From positions 930,001-994,000 of the forward strand of contig NZ_JAFBCT010000001.1 of NCBI RefSeq assembly GCF_016907835.1: a DNA stretch of 64,000 bases, written 5' to 3'. Below, in pieces: positions 26,779 through 35,650 of the stretch. The position numbers and the translations under genes were made by a program. Positions within the stretch are counted from its first letter, which is position 1. Every line of letters starts with the position of its first letter. The notes below the pieces were generated by a model. The model was given only the letters and a program-made list of their open reading frames with translations, was not told the origin of the DNA and ran no database searches. Source of the DNA: Agromyces cerinus. Lineage in GTDB: Bacteria; Actinomycetota; Actinomycetes; Actinomycetales; Microbacteriaceae.

Positions 26779-29172
26779 ATGGGTTCTGGGAACATGCGGA
26801 ATCGTGACTTCCAGGAGACGCGAACGCCGCTCGGCGTCGTGGGCGGCTTCGTGGGACTCATCGCGGCGAGCGTCGGCGCCGCCATGCTCGTCGTCGCCGG
26901 GGTGACGCCCGCGATCGCGACCGTGGGCATCGCGGCATCCGGGAGCATCGGCATGTTCGAGAACCTTCCGGGATACCTCGAGATCGACGAGCTCTCCGAG
27001 AAGAGCAACATCTACGCGACCCGCCCCGACGGTTCCACCCACCTGCTGGCGTCCTTCTACGACCAGAACCGCGTCGAGGTCGGCTGGAACGCCATCAACC
27101 AGTACGCGAAGGATGCCGCGATCGCCGGCGAGGACCCCCGGTTCTACGACCACGGCGGCGTCGACCTGCAGGGCACCATCCGAGCGGCGATGACGACCGC
27201 CACCGGACGCGACACGCAGGGCGGCTCCTCGATCGCGCAGCAGTACGTCAAGAACGTCCGTGTGCAGGAATGCGAGGCGAACGCCCACATCACCGCCGTC
27301 GAGGGCCTGACGGAGGACGAGGTCGCGGCGCTCACCTACGACGATCGTGCCCTGCTCGTCGATGCCGAGAAGACGAAATGCTACGAGTCGGCCACCGAAT
27401 CCGACGGCAGCGCAGGCATCGAACGCAAGCTGAAGGAGATGCGGCTCGCGATCGGCGTCGAGAAGCGGTACTCGAAGAGCGAGATCCTGCTCGGCTATCT
27501 GAACATCGCAGGCTTCGGCGGAACCGTCTACGGCATCGAGGCCGCGGCGAACTACTACTTCTCGACGAACGCGGCGAACCTCACCCTCGCCCAGGCGGCG
27601 TCGCTGCTCGCGATCGTCAACAACCCGGTCGAGTTCCAGCTCGACAAGCCCGAGAGCGAGACGAACGGCGCGGCCAACGGCTACGCGCGGAACAAGGATC
27701 GTCGCGACTACATCCTGTTCCACATGCTCGACGAGCAGAAGATCACGCGCGAGGAGTACGACACCGCGATGGCGACGCCCGTCGAGCCGGCCATCAAGGA
27801 GCCGAGCACCGGGTGCCAGACCGCGGGGGTGTCGGCGTACTTCTGCGACTACGTGAAGCACGTCCTGCAGACGGATCCGACGTTCGGCGAAGACGCGGAG
27901 ACGCGCATGCGCAACTTCCGTCGCGGCGGTTACGACGTGTACACCACCCTCGACCTCGAGCTGCAGAACGCCGCTGCGAAGGCGATCACGCAGCACGTGC
28001 CGCAGACGTACCCCGGCTGGGACGTCGGCGGCGTGATCTCGAGCGTCGAGGTGGGTACCGGGCGTGTGCTCGCGATGGCGCAGAACAAGGTGTACAGCCA
28101 GGATCCGAAGGTGCTCGACTCGGGCCCTCAGTACGAGAGCATCAACTACAACACCGATTACACGCAAGGCGGTTCGAGCGGATTCCAGCCGGGATCGACG
28201 TACAAGGTGTTCACCCTCGCGCAATGGCTGAACGAGGGCCATTCCCTGAACGAGACCGTGGACTCCCGGCGGAAGTCCAACTGGGGCGCGTTCACCGACA
28301 CCTGTCTCGGTGGTCAGGTCGCCGACGCCGGATGGAATCCGAAGAACGACTCGAACGAATCCGGCGCGAACTACACGGCGCTCCAGTCGACGATCGGCTC
28401 GATCAACACCGGCTACCTCGGAATGGCGAAGAAGATCGACCTCTGCGGCATCCGCAAGACGGCGGAGGCGTTCGGCATGCACCGCGCCGACGGCGATCCG
28501 CTCGGGCAGAATCCCTCATCGGTGCTGGGCTCGAACGAGGTCGCGCCGCTCAGCCTCGCCGTGGCCTTCGCCGGCATCGCGAACAACGGGGTGACCTGCA
28601 CGCCGGTCGCGATCGACAAGATCGTCGACCGCAACGGCAACGAGATTCCGGCCCCGGCATCGAAGTGCACGCCCGCGGTCTCGCCCGAGGTCGCGGCGGC
28701 GATGCACTATGCGATGCAGCTCGTGATGACGAGCGGCACCGCGACCGAGTCGAACGGCCATGTCGTGCCGCACGTGCCCCTGATCGGCAAGACCGGCACG
28801 ACCGACGGCAACAAGGACACCTGGATGGCCGGTGCCAGCTCCAAGGTGGCGACCGTCGCGGGCGTCGTGAGCCTGTTCGGCGATGCGAACCAGCGCGGCA
28901 TCGACTTCGACACCGGCACGGCCGCGACCGCCCGCCATCGCATGTGGCCGATGGTGATGTCGGTGGCGGCCGCGAAGTACGGCGGGGGCGAGTTCACCGT
29001 CGCCGCCCCCGGGACTCCGGTCGCGCCGCGAGCGGACCGGGGCACCGAGGTGCAAGGCGACGTCGGTGAGGAGATCGGCGACGACGAGGCTCCCGACGAG
29101 CCGGGACGCGGCGACGAGGGAGACGGCGAGCGTGGCAATGGCCCCGGTCGCCGAGACGACCGAGGCCACTGA
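26779..29172 (+). CDS. Class A penicillin-binding protein (glycosyltransferase/transpeptidase)
   Basis: 797-residue bifunctional peptidoglycan synthase with one N-terminal TM helix (about residues 20-45). The GT51 domain carries the catalytic Glu in AGEDPRFYDHGGVD and GGSSIAQQYVKN. The transpeptidase domain has the SxxK motif in PGSTYKVF (active Ser about residue 473), SxN as SIN in GSINTGY, and KTG in LIGKTGTT. Both active sites are intact. No PASTA domain follows; instead there is a charged tail of about 50 residues rich in Asp, Glu, Gly and Arg. ATG 26779 is used; ATG 26794 is an alternative. Probably a cell-wall elongation or division enzyme. Confidence 0.93.
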   Translation: MGSGNMRNRDFQETRTPLGVVGGFVGLIAASVGAAMLVVAGVTPAIATVGIAASGSIGMFENLPGYLEIDELSEKSNIYATRPDGSTHLLASFYDQNRVEVGWNAINQYAKDAAIAGEDPRFYDHGGVDLQGTIRAAMTTATGRDTQGGSSIAQQYVKNVRVQECEANAHITAVEGLTEDEVAALTYDDRALLVDAEKTKCYESATESDGSAGIERKLKEMRLAIGVEKRYSKSEILLGYLNIAGFGGTVYGIEAAANYYFSTNAANLTLAQAASLLAIVNNPVEFQLDKPESETNGAANGYARNKDRRDYILFHMLDEQKITREEYDTAMATPVEPAIKEPSTGCQTAGVSAYFCDYVKHVLQTDPTFGEDAETRMRNFRRGGYDVYTTLDLELQNAAAKAITQHVPQTYPGWDVGGVISSVEVGTGRVLAMAQNKVYSQDPKVLDSGPQYESINYNTDYTQGGSSGFQPGSTYKVFTLAQWLNEGHSLNETVDSRRKSNWGAFTDTCLGGQVADAGWNPKNDSNESGANYTALQSTIGSINTGYLGMAKKIDLCGIRKTAEAFGMHRADGDPLGQNPSSVLGSNEVAPLSLAVAFAGIANNGVTCTPVAIDKIVDRNGNEIPAPASKCTPAVSPEVAAAMHYAMQLVMTSGTATESNGHVVPHVPLIGKTGTTDGNKDTWMAGASSKVATVAGVVSLFGDANQRGIDFDTGTAATARHRMWPMVMSVAAAKYGGGEFTVAAPGTPVAPRADRGTEVQGDVGEEIGDDEAPDEPGRGDEGDGERGNGPGRRDDRGH

Positions 29173-29195
29173 CCGGCTCAGACCGGCTGCACCGC

Positions 29196-30881
29196 TCAGG
29201 CGGTGACCGACTCCCGTCGGGCGAACCGCACGCGGTGGGTGATCCAGACGGCGATCGCCGCTGCGCCGAGCCCGAGCGCGACGAGGAGCCAGGGCACCAT
29301 GTTCGACGGTGCGACGCCGGCAGCGCCGTTCGCGAGGGTCGCACTGCCCTCGGCGACGAGCGCATTGCCGTCGCTCAGGTCCGCGGTGCCGTCGGCGAGG
29401 TCTCCTGCGCCGGTCGAGAGCGTCGCAGCGCCGTCGGCGAGGGTTCCGGTGCCGGCGGCCAGGTCGGATGCGCCGCGCTGGAGCGTTCCGGCGCCGGCGG
29501 CCAGGTTCGCCGCACCCGTGCCGAGCACGCTCGTGCCGGCCGACAGGTCGTTCGCGCCGACCAGGAGGCGGTCGGCGCCCGACGACAGGCTCGTCGCTCC
29601 GGTCGCGACCTTCTGCGTTCCAGTGACGAGCTCGTCGACCTTCCGGTCGAGTTCCGCCGTGCCCGCGTTCAACCGAGTGCTGCCCTCGACGAGGCCGTCG
29701 GTCTTCGCGAACAGCTCGGCTGCGCCACCCGCGAGCAGGCTGCTGCCTGCCGCGAGCACGAGGGTCTTGTCGGCGAGGGTCTTCGAGCCCGCGGTGAGCG
29801 GTGCGATCTTCTCGCCGAGCGTCGAGGTGCCGGCGACCAGCGCGTCCGTGCCGGTGGAGAGCGCCGTTGCGCCTGCCGCGAGCTTGGTGACGCCGCCGCT
29901 GACCGTGGTCGCGCCGGTCTCGAGCGCCGTGGCTCCGGTGGAGAGGTTGCTGGCGCCGGTGGCGACCTGTGACGCTCCGGCCGAGGCCTGCGTGGCACCG
30001 GCATGCAGCTGATCGAGGGCTCCGAGTACCGAGGCGGACGCGCCCGCCGCTGCGAGTTGGGTGCGCAGCGCAGCGATGCCGTCGGCGAGCGACGTGTTCG
30101 CGGCGGCGACCGACCCCGCTCCGGTGGAGAGCTGGCCGGCTCCGGCGGCGAGGCCCGACGCACCGGCCTTCAACGCATCGACCCCGGCGCCGACCTGGCC
30201 GATTCCGGCTTCGACGACGTCGGTGCCCTTCTGCGCCGCGAGCGCTCCTGCGGCAAGGGCTCCGACGCCGGCGTCGACCGCGAGCACACCGTCGCGGATC
30301 GTCGCGGCTCCGCCGGCGATGCCACGTGCGCCATCGCTGAGCGTGGAGGACTTGCTGGCGATCTCGCCGTTCGCCGCCGCGACGAGCGACACGCCGTTGC
30401 GAACGTCGGTCGCCCCGGCTGCGGCCTTGGTGATGCCGTCCGACAGCTTCACGGAGCCCGCGGAGGCCTTGTCGGCGCCCGCTGCGAGTTCGGCGGCGCC
30501 GGCCGCACTGGTCGCCGCTCCTTCGGCGAGCGTCACGGCGCCGGTCGCGGCCTTCGCCGCGCCGAGCCGGAGGCGTTCGGCGCCCTGGGCCGCCGAGGCC
30601 GCCCCGGCCGAGAGCTTCTCGGCGCCGGCGGCGGCTTCCACCGCACCGTCGCTCAGCTCGACGGATCCCGCCGAGAGGTCGCCGGCACCCGCCGCGACCT
30701 GCTCCGAGCCGTCGCTGACCTCGGTCGCGCCGGCCGAGAGTTCGGCCGAGCCGCCCGCGATCTTGTTCGTGGTGAGCAGGAACAGGGTCGTCATCGTTGC
30801 GAGCGCGAGCGCGAGCACGATGACGGCGATCTTCAGACCGACGCCGTGCTGGTGCTCGGAGGCGGATTCGATTCTCGACAT
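29196..30881 (-). CDS. Glycine-alanine heptad-repeat membrane protein (YhgE/Pip-like)
   Basis: 561 residues. After a short polar start comes a TM helix (about 17-40), then some 65 heptads with Gly at the first position and Leu, Val or Ala at the fifth (for example GAGDLSA, GASNLST, GATALET), then a final TM helix (about 525-546) and a basic end. The heptads are continuous except for one 27-residue insertion near residue 290. The pattern matches the repeat region of YhgE/Pip proteins, but those usually end in several TM helices; here only one is present. Both ends in the membrane imply a long extracytoplasmic rod or loop. ATG 30881 has GGAG about 10 bases upstream. Function unknown. Confidence 0.82.
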   Translation of the reverse strand: MSRIESASEHQHGVGLKIAVIVLALALATMTTLFLLTTNKIAGGSAELSAGATEVSDGSEQVAAGAGDLSAGSVELSDGAVEAAAGAEKLSAGAASAAQGAERLRLGAAKAATGAVTLAEGAATSAAGAAELAAGADKASAGSVKLSDGITKAAAGATDVRNGVSLVAAANGEIASKSSTLSDGARGIAGGAATIRDGVLAVDAGVGALAAGALAAQKGTDVVEAGIGQVGAGVDALKAGASGLAAGAGQLSTGAGSVAAANTSLADGIAALRTQLAAAGASASVLGALDQLHAGATQASAGASQVATGASNLSTGATALETGATTVSGGVTKLAAGATALSTGTDALVAGTSTLGEKIAPLTAGSKTLADKTLVLAAGSSLLAGGAAELFAKTDGLVEGSTRLNAGTAELDRKVDELVTGTQKVATGATSLSSGADRLLVGANDLSAGTSVLGTGAANLAAGAGTLQRGASDLAAGTGTLADGAATLSTGAGDLADGTADLSDGNALVAEGSATLANGAAGVAPSNMVPWLLVALGLGAAAIAVWITHRVRFARRESVTA

Positions 30882-31069
30882 TGAGACTCCAGGTGTGCGG
30901 GCGCGCGACAGTGCGCGCCGAGATGGGGGTGCAGGATTCGCGACCGGTGCCGTGGTCGCCGCCGTCGCTCGGGGAGGGTGGGCCGAGCGCGTGAGGCGCG
31001 GGGCGCTCGCGCCTCCGACGACGCCGACAATGGCGTCGTGGGGGAGCGGAGCGACCCCGAAGTGACACG

Positions 31070-31097
31070 AACGTATCAGCGGCTGAGGTTTCGTCAA
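31070..31097 (-). promoter_or_regulatory. Promoter of heptad-repeat gene
   Basis: On the minus strand TTGACG (31097-31092) - 16 bases - TACGTT (31075-31070). It predicts a leader of about 180 bases. The rest of the 373-bp gap (30882-31254) holds this leader and the start region of the rightward gene; I see no extra gene. Confidence 0.55.
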
Positions 31098-31219
31098 CGT
31101 GCGCCCGTCAAGTTGTGTGCGAATCACCAACGATCGCGCACCGGAGCCCTGCCCGGTTGTCGGAGAGCGACAGGCGCCCGCCGCGATCTCGTGCGAATCC
31201 TCCGACTTGTACGCTGGTT

Positions 31220-31241
31220 GCGGCCCCCGCCCGGGGGCCGC
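31220..31241 (+). promoter_or_regulatory. 5'-leader hairpin before hydrolase gene
   Basis: Perfect 10-bp stem GCGGCCCCCG / CGGGGGCCGC with a two-base CC spacer, four bases before the ribosome site. A TACGCT -10 at 31210-31215 would start the mRNA at or near the hairpin. Confidence 0.45.
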
Positions 31242-31254
31242 ATGAAGGAGTGCA

Positions 31255-32724
31255 ATGACCGTCGCAACCGACACCCTGCAGGCCGTCGAGGCCGTCTTCG
31301 CCGAGCGCATCGCCGCCGGAACGGCGCCGGGCGCCGGTTGGGCCGTCTTCGACCGCAGCGGCATCGTCGTGAGCGGCGGCATCGGTGTCGCGTCGCTCGA
31401 TCCGGTATGCCCCGCTCCCGGGCCCGACACGCTGTTCCGCATCGCGAGCTGCACGAAGAGCTTCACAGCGGCGGCCCTGCTCCTGCTGCGCGATCGCGGA
31501 CTGCTCGATCTCGACGCCACGGCCCGCTCGTTCGTGCCCGAGTTCGCGCCCGAGATCCCGGGCGACCTCGAGGTCGACCCGACCGTGCGCATGCTCATGA
31601 CCATGTCGGGCGGCTTACCGACCGACGACCCGTGGGCCGATCGCGAGGAGTCGATGACGCGCGAGGAGTTCAGCGCCACCCTCGCCGCCGGCATCCGCTG
31701 CGCCTCGGTTCCCGGCACCGCGATGGAGTACTCGAACCTCGGCTACGCGGTGCTCGGCCAAGTCGTCGAGCGGGTGTCGGGCGTCGCGTTCACCGACTTC
31801 GTGATGCGCGAGCTCATCGAGCCGCTCGGTCTCGACATGCGCTTCGAGCTGCCAGCCGACGAGGCGGTTCCATATGCGACGGGTCACCGCCGGGTCGAGG
31901 GCGACGGATGGCTCGCACTCCCGTTCACCGGCCCTGGAGTCTTCTCGGCGATCGGCGGGCTCTTCGCCTCGGCGTCGAGCCTCGCGGCCTGGGGGAGCTG
32001 GCTGGCCGAGGCATCGACGGGTGACGAGCGCGGGCCGCTCAGCGCGGCGAGCCGGCGCGAGATGCAGCAGCTCATGCGCGTCGCCGCGAAGCGTCACACC
32101 CCTCCGGCCCTGCCCGGAGCGCCGACTGCGCCGTCGCCGGTCGTGTACGGCTACGGGTTCGGCCTCTTCGTCGAGTTCGACGAGCGGTTCGGCGCGATCG
32201 TCTCGCACTCGGGCGGGTATCCGGGCTTCAGTGCGCACATGCGCTGGCACGCGGCATCCGGCCTGGGCATCGTGGCATTCGAGAACGCGACGTACGCGCG
32301 GGTCTCGCAGGGGGCCGAGATCGCGCTCGCGCTCGTGCTCGATGCCGCGGACCGCGTGGCGCCGGTGTCGCCGTCACCGGCGCCGTGGCCCGAGACGCTC
32401 GAGGCGTCCGTCGCCCTCAGCGGGCTCGTGAACGACTGGTCCGATGCCGCGGCGTCGGCGGTGCTCGCGACGAACGTCGGTCTCGACGTGCCGTTCGACG
32501 AGCGGCGGGCCGTGATCGAGGCGGCATGGGCCGCCGTCGGCGGGCGCACCGCTGCGAGCCGGACGCCCATGGACGCCGAGTGCGACTCGCCCGACCACCT
32601 CGTCTGGTTCCTCCCCGGGGCCACGGGGAGGCTTCGCGTCGAGGTGCGCATGACACCGCTCGCCGAACCGCTCGCGCAGACGTTCCTCGTGAAGGTCGAG
32701 AGCCCCGAGGCATCCGTCGCCTGA
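31255..32724 (+). CDS. Beta-lactamase-fold serine hydrolase
   Basis: 489-residue protein of the class C beta-lactamase / esterase / DD-peptidase superfamily. Active-site SxxK is SCTKSF (Ser about residue 64) and YxN is YSN in AMEYSNLGYAVLG; the third motif is likely HSGGYPG. No signal peptide, so it is probably cytoplasmic and more likely an esterase or peptidase than an antibiotic-resistance enzyme. The C-terminal 130 residues form an additional domain. AAGGAG precedes ATG 31255. Confidence 0.88.
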   Translation: MTVATDTLQAVEAVFAERIAAGTAPGAGWAVFDRSGIVVSGGIGVASLDPVCPAPGPDTLFRIASCTKSFTAAALLLLRDRGLLDLDATARSFVPEFAPEIPGDLEVDPTVRMLMTMSGGLPTDDPWADREESMTREEFSATLAAGIRCASVPGTAMEYSNLGYAVLGQVVERVSGVAFTDFVMRELIEPLGLDMRFELPADEAVPYATGHRRVEGDGWLALPFTGPGVFSAIGGLFASASSLAAWGSWLAEASTGDERGPLSAASRREMQQLMRVAAKRHTPPALPGAPTAPSPVVYGYGFGLFVEFDERFGAIVSHSGGYPGFSAHMRWHAASGLGIVAFENATYARVSQGAEIALALVLDAADRVAPVSPSPAPWPETLEASVALSGLVNDWSDAAASAVLATNVGLDVPFDERRAVIEAAWAAVGGRTAASRTPMDAECDSPDHLVWFLPGATGRLRVEVRMTPLAEPLAQTFLVKVESPEASVA

Positions 32725-32739
32725 TCGGAGCCCGCCGCG

Positions 32740-33375
32740 TCAGAAGTCGAGCGTGTCGCCCGGCTCGAGCGGAAGGTACTCGCCGCCGCCCTGCTCGGTC
32801 GCCCATGCGAGGCGGGCGTTCGACAGGGCCTTGCCCGCGCGGGAGAGCACCATCTCGTGGGTCGGGAACGCGCGCCGGGGCGCGACCTCGACGACGTAGT
32901 CCATGGCCTCGCTGATCTTCATCCACGGCGCGCCAGCGGGTGCCGCCAGCACGTCGACGGGCACGCCCGGCACCGTGAACGAGTCGCCCCCGTAGTAGAG
33001 CGCGTCGTTCACGAGCACGCCGAGGTTGTCGATCACGGGGATCGACGGGTGGATCACGGCGTGCCGGCCGCCGAAGAACCGCAGCCGGAACGGACCGACC
33101 TCGACGGTGTCGCCCGCCTCGACCGTCTCGACGGGGAAGTCGGCAGCGGCGGCGGCGACCCCTGCAGGCCCGAAGAAGCGCACCTCGGGGTTCGCCTCGG
33201 CGATGCGGGTGAGCTGCTCGGGGGTCCAGTGATCGTCGTGCTTGTGTGTGACGACGACGGCCACGGTGCCCGCCGACTCGGTGATCGGCGTCGTGAACTT
33301 GCCGGGGTCGATGTAGAGCTTGTCGCCCGAGTCCTCGATGGCGAGCGCGGCGTGTTCGAGCTTCGTGAGGCGCAT
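32740..33375 (-). CDS. MBL-fold metal-dependent hydrolase (UlaG/YtnP-like)
   Basis: 211-residue metallo-beta-lactamase-fold protein with THKHDDHW (zinc motif HxHxDH), GGRHAVIHP, GGDSF and a final PTHEM histidine. Short and compact, like the UPF0173/UlaG group of hydrolases. ATG 33375 (MRLTKLEHAAL) is preferred to the longer frame. Convergent with the serine hydrolase gene. The substrate is unknown. Confidence 0.86.
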   Translation of the reverse strand: MRLTKLEHAALAIEDSGDKLYIDPGKFTTPITESAGTVAVVVTHKHDDHWTPEQLTRIAEANPEVRFFGPAGVAAAAADFPVETVEAGDTVEVGPFRLRFFGGRHAVIHPSIPVIDNLGVLVNDALYYGGDSFTVPGVPVDVLAAPAGAPWMKISEAMDYVVEVAPRRAFPTHEMVLSRAGKALSNARLAWATEQGGGEYLPLEPGDTLDF

Positions 33376-33424
33376 GCTCCGAGCAAACACCTCTGCGTCG
33401 TCGCCGCGCAAGGCCCCGGCCTGT

Positions 33425-33430
33425 CAGAAT
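33425..33430 (+). promoter_or_regulatory. -10 element CAGAAT, leaderless promoter
   Basis: CAGAAT ends six bases before ATG 33437. Confidence 0.4.
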
Positions 33431-33436
33431 CGCACC

Positions 33437-34339
33437 ATGTCCAGCGCCCCACGGCGGCTCCTCGTCGCGATCAACCCCGCGGCCTCCTTCGGGCGCAATC
33501 GCGCGGTCGGGCAGGCGGTGGCCGACCGGCTCGCACGTGAGGGGCACGAGGTCACGGCGCTCCGCGAGGACAACTTCGAACTCCTGCGCCGATCGGCGGA
33601 ATCGGCGTTCGCGCTCGGCACCGACGGCGTGGTCGTGGTCGGCGGCGACGGCATGGTCTCGCTCGGCGTGAACCTGCTCGCGGGCACCGGCGTGCCGCTC
33701 GGCATCGTCGCCGCGGGCACGGGCAACGATCTGGCGCGTGGCCTGGGCCTGCCCTTCGACGACCCGGCCGCGGCGATCGAGGCACTCGTCGAGGCGCTCG
33801 GGCGGCCCCCGCGGGTGATCGACGCGGGCCTCATCCGGCACGGCGAGCTGCGCACCTGGTTCGCGTCCGTCGTCTCGGCGGGCTTCGACGCCGTCGTGAA
33901 CGAGCGCGCGAACGGGATGACCCGCCCCAAGGGGCCCAGCCGGTACACACTCGCGATGGTGCGCGAACTCGTGACCTTCCGCCCGCGCAGCTATGTCATC
34001 ACCGTCGACGGGGTGCGCCGCGAGCAGCGGGCGATGCTCGTCTCGGTGGCCAACAACTCGTCGATCGGCGGCGGCATGCGCATCGTGCCGCACGCCGATC
34101 TCGGCGACGGACTGCTCGACGTCTTCATCGTGCACCCCCTCTCGCGGGCGCGACTCGTCGCCGTCTTCCCCAAGGTGTTCGCGGGGCGCCACACCGACCA
34201 TCCGGCGGTGGAGTTCCTCACCGGTCGGGAGGTGCGCATCGAGGCCGACGACATCGTCGCCTACGCCGACGGCGAGCGCATCGGTCAGTTGCCGGTCGAC
34301 GTCGAGATCGTGCCCGGGGCGCTCGCGGTGTTCGTCTGA
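33437..34339 (+). CDS. Diacylglycerol kinase-family lipid kinase
   Basis: 300-residue DagK/YegS-type lipid kinase. Motifs: INPAASFG near the N-terminus, VVVGGDGMVSLGVN (nucleotide-binding GGDG), AAGTGNDLARGLGLP, and the C-terminal DGLLDVFIVHPLSRARL. It phosphorylates diacylglycerol or a related lipid at the inner membrane face. Divergent from the MBL-fold gene, and immediately upstream of tRNA-Glu. Confidence 0.92.
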   Translation: MSSAPRRLLVAINPAASFGRNRAVGQAVADRLAREGHEVTALREDNFELLRRSAESAFALGTDGVVVVGGDGMVSLGVNLLAGTGVPLGIVAAGTGNDLARGLGLPFDDPAAAIEALVEALGRPPRVIDAGLIRHGELRTWFASVVSAGFDAVVNERANGMTRPKGPSRYTLAMVRELVTFRPRSYVITVDGVRREQRAMLVSVANNSSIGGGMRIVPHADLGDGLLDVFIVHPLSRARLVAVFPKVFAGRHTDHPAVEFLTGREVRIEADDIVAYADGERIGQLPVDVEIVPGALAVFV

Positions 34340-34394
34340 GTTCGGCGAGCATGACGGTGGAGGAGCGCGAACGGATGCTGCGGCGGCCTCGATT

Positions 34395-34423
34395 TTGCAG
34401 CGGCCCCGAAGCTGTGTCATACT
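34395..34423 (+). promoter_or_regulatory. Promoter of tRNA-Glu
   Basis: TTGCAG - 17 bases - CATACT, 17 bases before the tRNA. Confidence 0.6.
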
Positions 34424-34440
34424 CTTCAAGTTGTCGATTC

Positions 34441-34513
34441 GGCCCCATCGTTTAGCGGCCTAGGACACCGCCCTCTCACGGCGGCAGCGCGGGTTCAAAT
34501 CCCGCTGGGGTCA
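34441..34513 (+). tRNA. tRNA-Glu (anticodon CTC)
   Basis: Acceptor GGCCCCA/TGGGGTC, anticodon arm CCGCC-CTCTCAC-GGCGG with anticodon CTC, T-arm GCGGG-TTCAAAT-CCCGC, discriminator A; CCA is not encoded. Confidence 0.97.
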
Positions 34514-34542
34514 CGTATGTGACATCGCGACAACACACGTGG

Positions 34543-34570
34543 AAAAGCCCTCGCATTCGCGAGGGCTTTT
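34543..34570. terminator. Intrinsic terminator after tRNA-Glu
   Basis: AAAAGCCCTCGC - ATTC - GCGAGGGCTTTT, perfect 12-bp stem, usable from both sides. Confidence 0.9.
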
Positions 34571-34660
34571 CTGCGTTTCGGGCACGTCGTGTTCGCGGGC
34601 ACGGTGCGTTTCCGGGAACCGGGGGTTCGGCGCCGCAGAGCCCGTCGGAGCTGCGAACGG

Positions 34661-34699
34661 CGTCGGGGCGGGGCATCCGTTCGATGCCTCGCCCCGACG
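34661..34699 (-). terminator. Terminator hairpin of YqhA-type gene
   Basis: 17-base arms CGTCGGGGCGGGGCATC and GATGCCTCGCCCCGACG (one mismatch), loop CGTTC, directly downstream of the minus-strand gene. Confidence 0.6.
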
Positions 34700-34705
34700 C
34701 GTGCG

Positions 34706-35404
34706 TCAGTGGCGCGGGCCGGCCTCGACCGGTTCCGGAGCGGGTGCCGCAGCACCGAGCCCCGCTTGCGCGTCGGGGTAGGCGACCGGCACGCCGTCGT
34801 GCACCTCGTGCGCCGTGACCTTGTGGTACGACATCCGGTCGATGAGTGCGAGCGCGAGTGCCGACAGGATGAAGACCGAGTGGATGATGACCTGCCACAT
34901 CACGCCCTCGGACGTGTAGTCCTGCCCCGTCTCGGTGCCCTTCGCGACGCCGTCGGTCATGTCGCCGACCTCGATGAAGGTCTTGAGCAGGTGGATCGAC
35001 GAGATGCCGATGATGGCCATCGCGAGCTTGACCTTCAGCACGTTGGCATTGACGTGGCTCAGCCACTCGGGCTGGTCGGGGTGACCGTCGACGTTGATGC
35101 GCGAGACGAACGTCTCGTAGCCGCCGATGATCACCATGATGAGCAGGTTCGCGATCATCACCACATCGATGAGGCCGAGCACGGCGAGCATGATGTCCGC
35201 CTCGTCGATCTTCTCGGGGTGCGCGATGACGCCCTCGGCGAGGTGCCAGAGCTCGACCATGAAGACGACGACGTAGATCGTCTGGGCGACGATGAGCCCG
35301 AGGTAGAGCGGTGCCTGCAACCAGCGGCTCGCGAAGATGGCGTAGCCGACGAGGGCGGAGCCCGGGGTCGCACGGTACTGGCGGGTGGGGGGTGTCGAGC
35401 TCAC
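34706..35404 (-). CDS. YqhA/TIGR00645 family membrane protein
   Basis: 232 residues with about four hydrophobic helices (near 20-45, 75-100, 125-145, 170-195). FASRWLQAPLYLGLIVAQ and MVIIGGYETFVSRI match the YqhA (UPF0114) family, which has no firmly assigned role. GTG 35404 is chosen over GTG 35410 because AAGGAG stands seven bases before the former but only one before the latter. The gene is divergent from the manganese-riboswitch/terC unit. Confidence 0.87.
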   Translation of the reverse strand: MSSTPPTRQYRATPGSALVGYAIFASRWLQAPLYLGLIVAQTIYVVVFMVELWHLAEGVIAHPEKIDEADIMLAVLGLIDVVMIANLLIMVIIGGYETFVSRINVDGHPDQPEWLSHVNANVLKVKLAMAIIGISSIHLLKTFIEVGDMTDGVAKGTETGQDYTSEGVMWQVIIHSVFILSALALALIDRMSYHKVTAHEVHDGVPVAYPDAQAGLGAAAPAPEPVEAGPRH

Positions 35405-35496
35405 AGGCACTCTCCTTCTGGTGGGAGCACGAGTCTACGGGCGCGGGGCGAGCGGAAACGGTGAGCGTCGCGGGCCGAGTGCGGGCACCGGTCGAC

Positions 35497-35502
35497 TAGA
35501 CT
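35497..35502 (+). promoter_or_regulatory. -10 element of terC transcript
   Basis: TAGACT at 35497-35502 would start the mRNA at about 35509, just before the riboswitch P1 stem. Confidence 0.45.
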
Positions 35503-35508
35503 CGCGAG

Positions 35509-35650
35509 AGCGAAGGGGAGTATCCCGCGAGGCCACGCCTCGACCCACGATCGTCAGTACGAGCGCCGTTGCCGCCGCTCCGGGCGTGGGACCTGCGAAT
35601 GCGCAGGGGGAGAGACTTTCGGATTCCGTCGTCCCCGCACACTCCGAAAG
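35509..35650 (+). promoter_or_regulatory. yybP-ykoY manganese riboswitch with Shine-Dalgarno-sequestering arm
   Basis: Leader of the terC gene. Conserved yybP-ykoY elements seen: GGGGAGTA at 35515-35522, CGTCAGTACG at 35552-35561 and GAGAGACTTTC at 35610-35620. P1 can form from CGAAGG (35511-35516) and CTTTCG (35616-35621). The same 3' strand, CTTTCGG (35616-35622), is exactly complementary to CCGAAAG (35644-35650), which holds the ribosome site. Manganese binding should favour P1 and free the site, a translational ON switch. The class and its link to TerC-type exporters are established; the switching model is inference. Confidence 0.82.

Noticed and set aside
29010..29172. Frameshift at the end of the penicillin-binding protein
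   Set aside because: The charged Gly/Asp/Glu tail looks odd, but the transpeptidase domain is complete before it, and hydrophilic tails of this kind are usual in the family.
29236..30780. Tandem DNA repeats or CRISPR-like array
   Set aside because: The periodicity is in the protein (21-base heptad codons) with variable DNA; there are no identical repeats or spacers.
29196..31718. Longer start for the heptad-repeat protein, adding about 280 residues
   Set aside because: The extension crosses the promoter region and has no domain; ATG 30881 with GGAG directly precedes a normal N-terminal helix.
31255..33375. Beta-lactamase and MBL-fold genes as antibiotic resistance
   Set aside because: Neither has a signal peptide and both are closer to general hydrolases; there is no resistance context.
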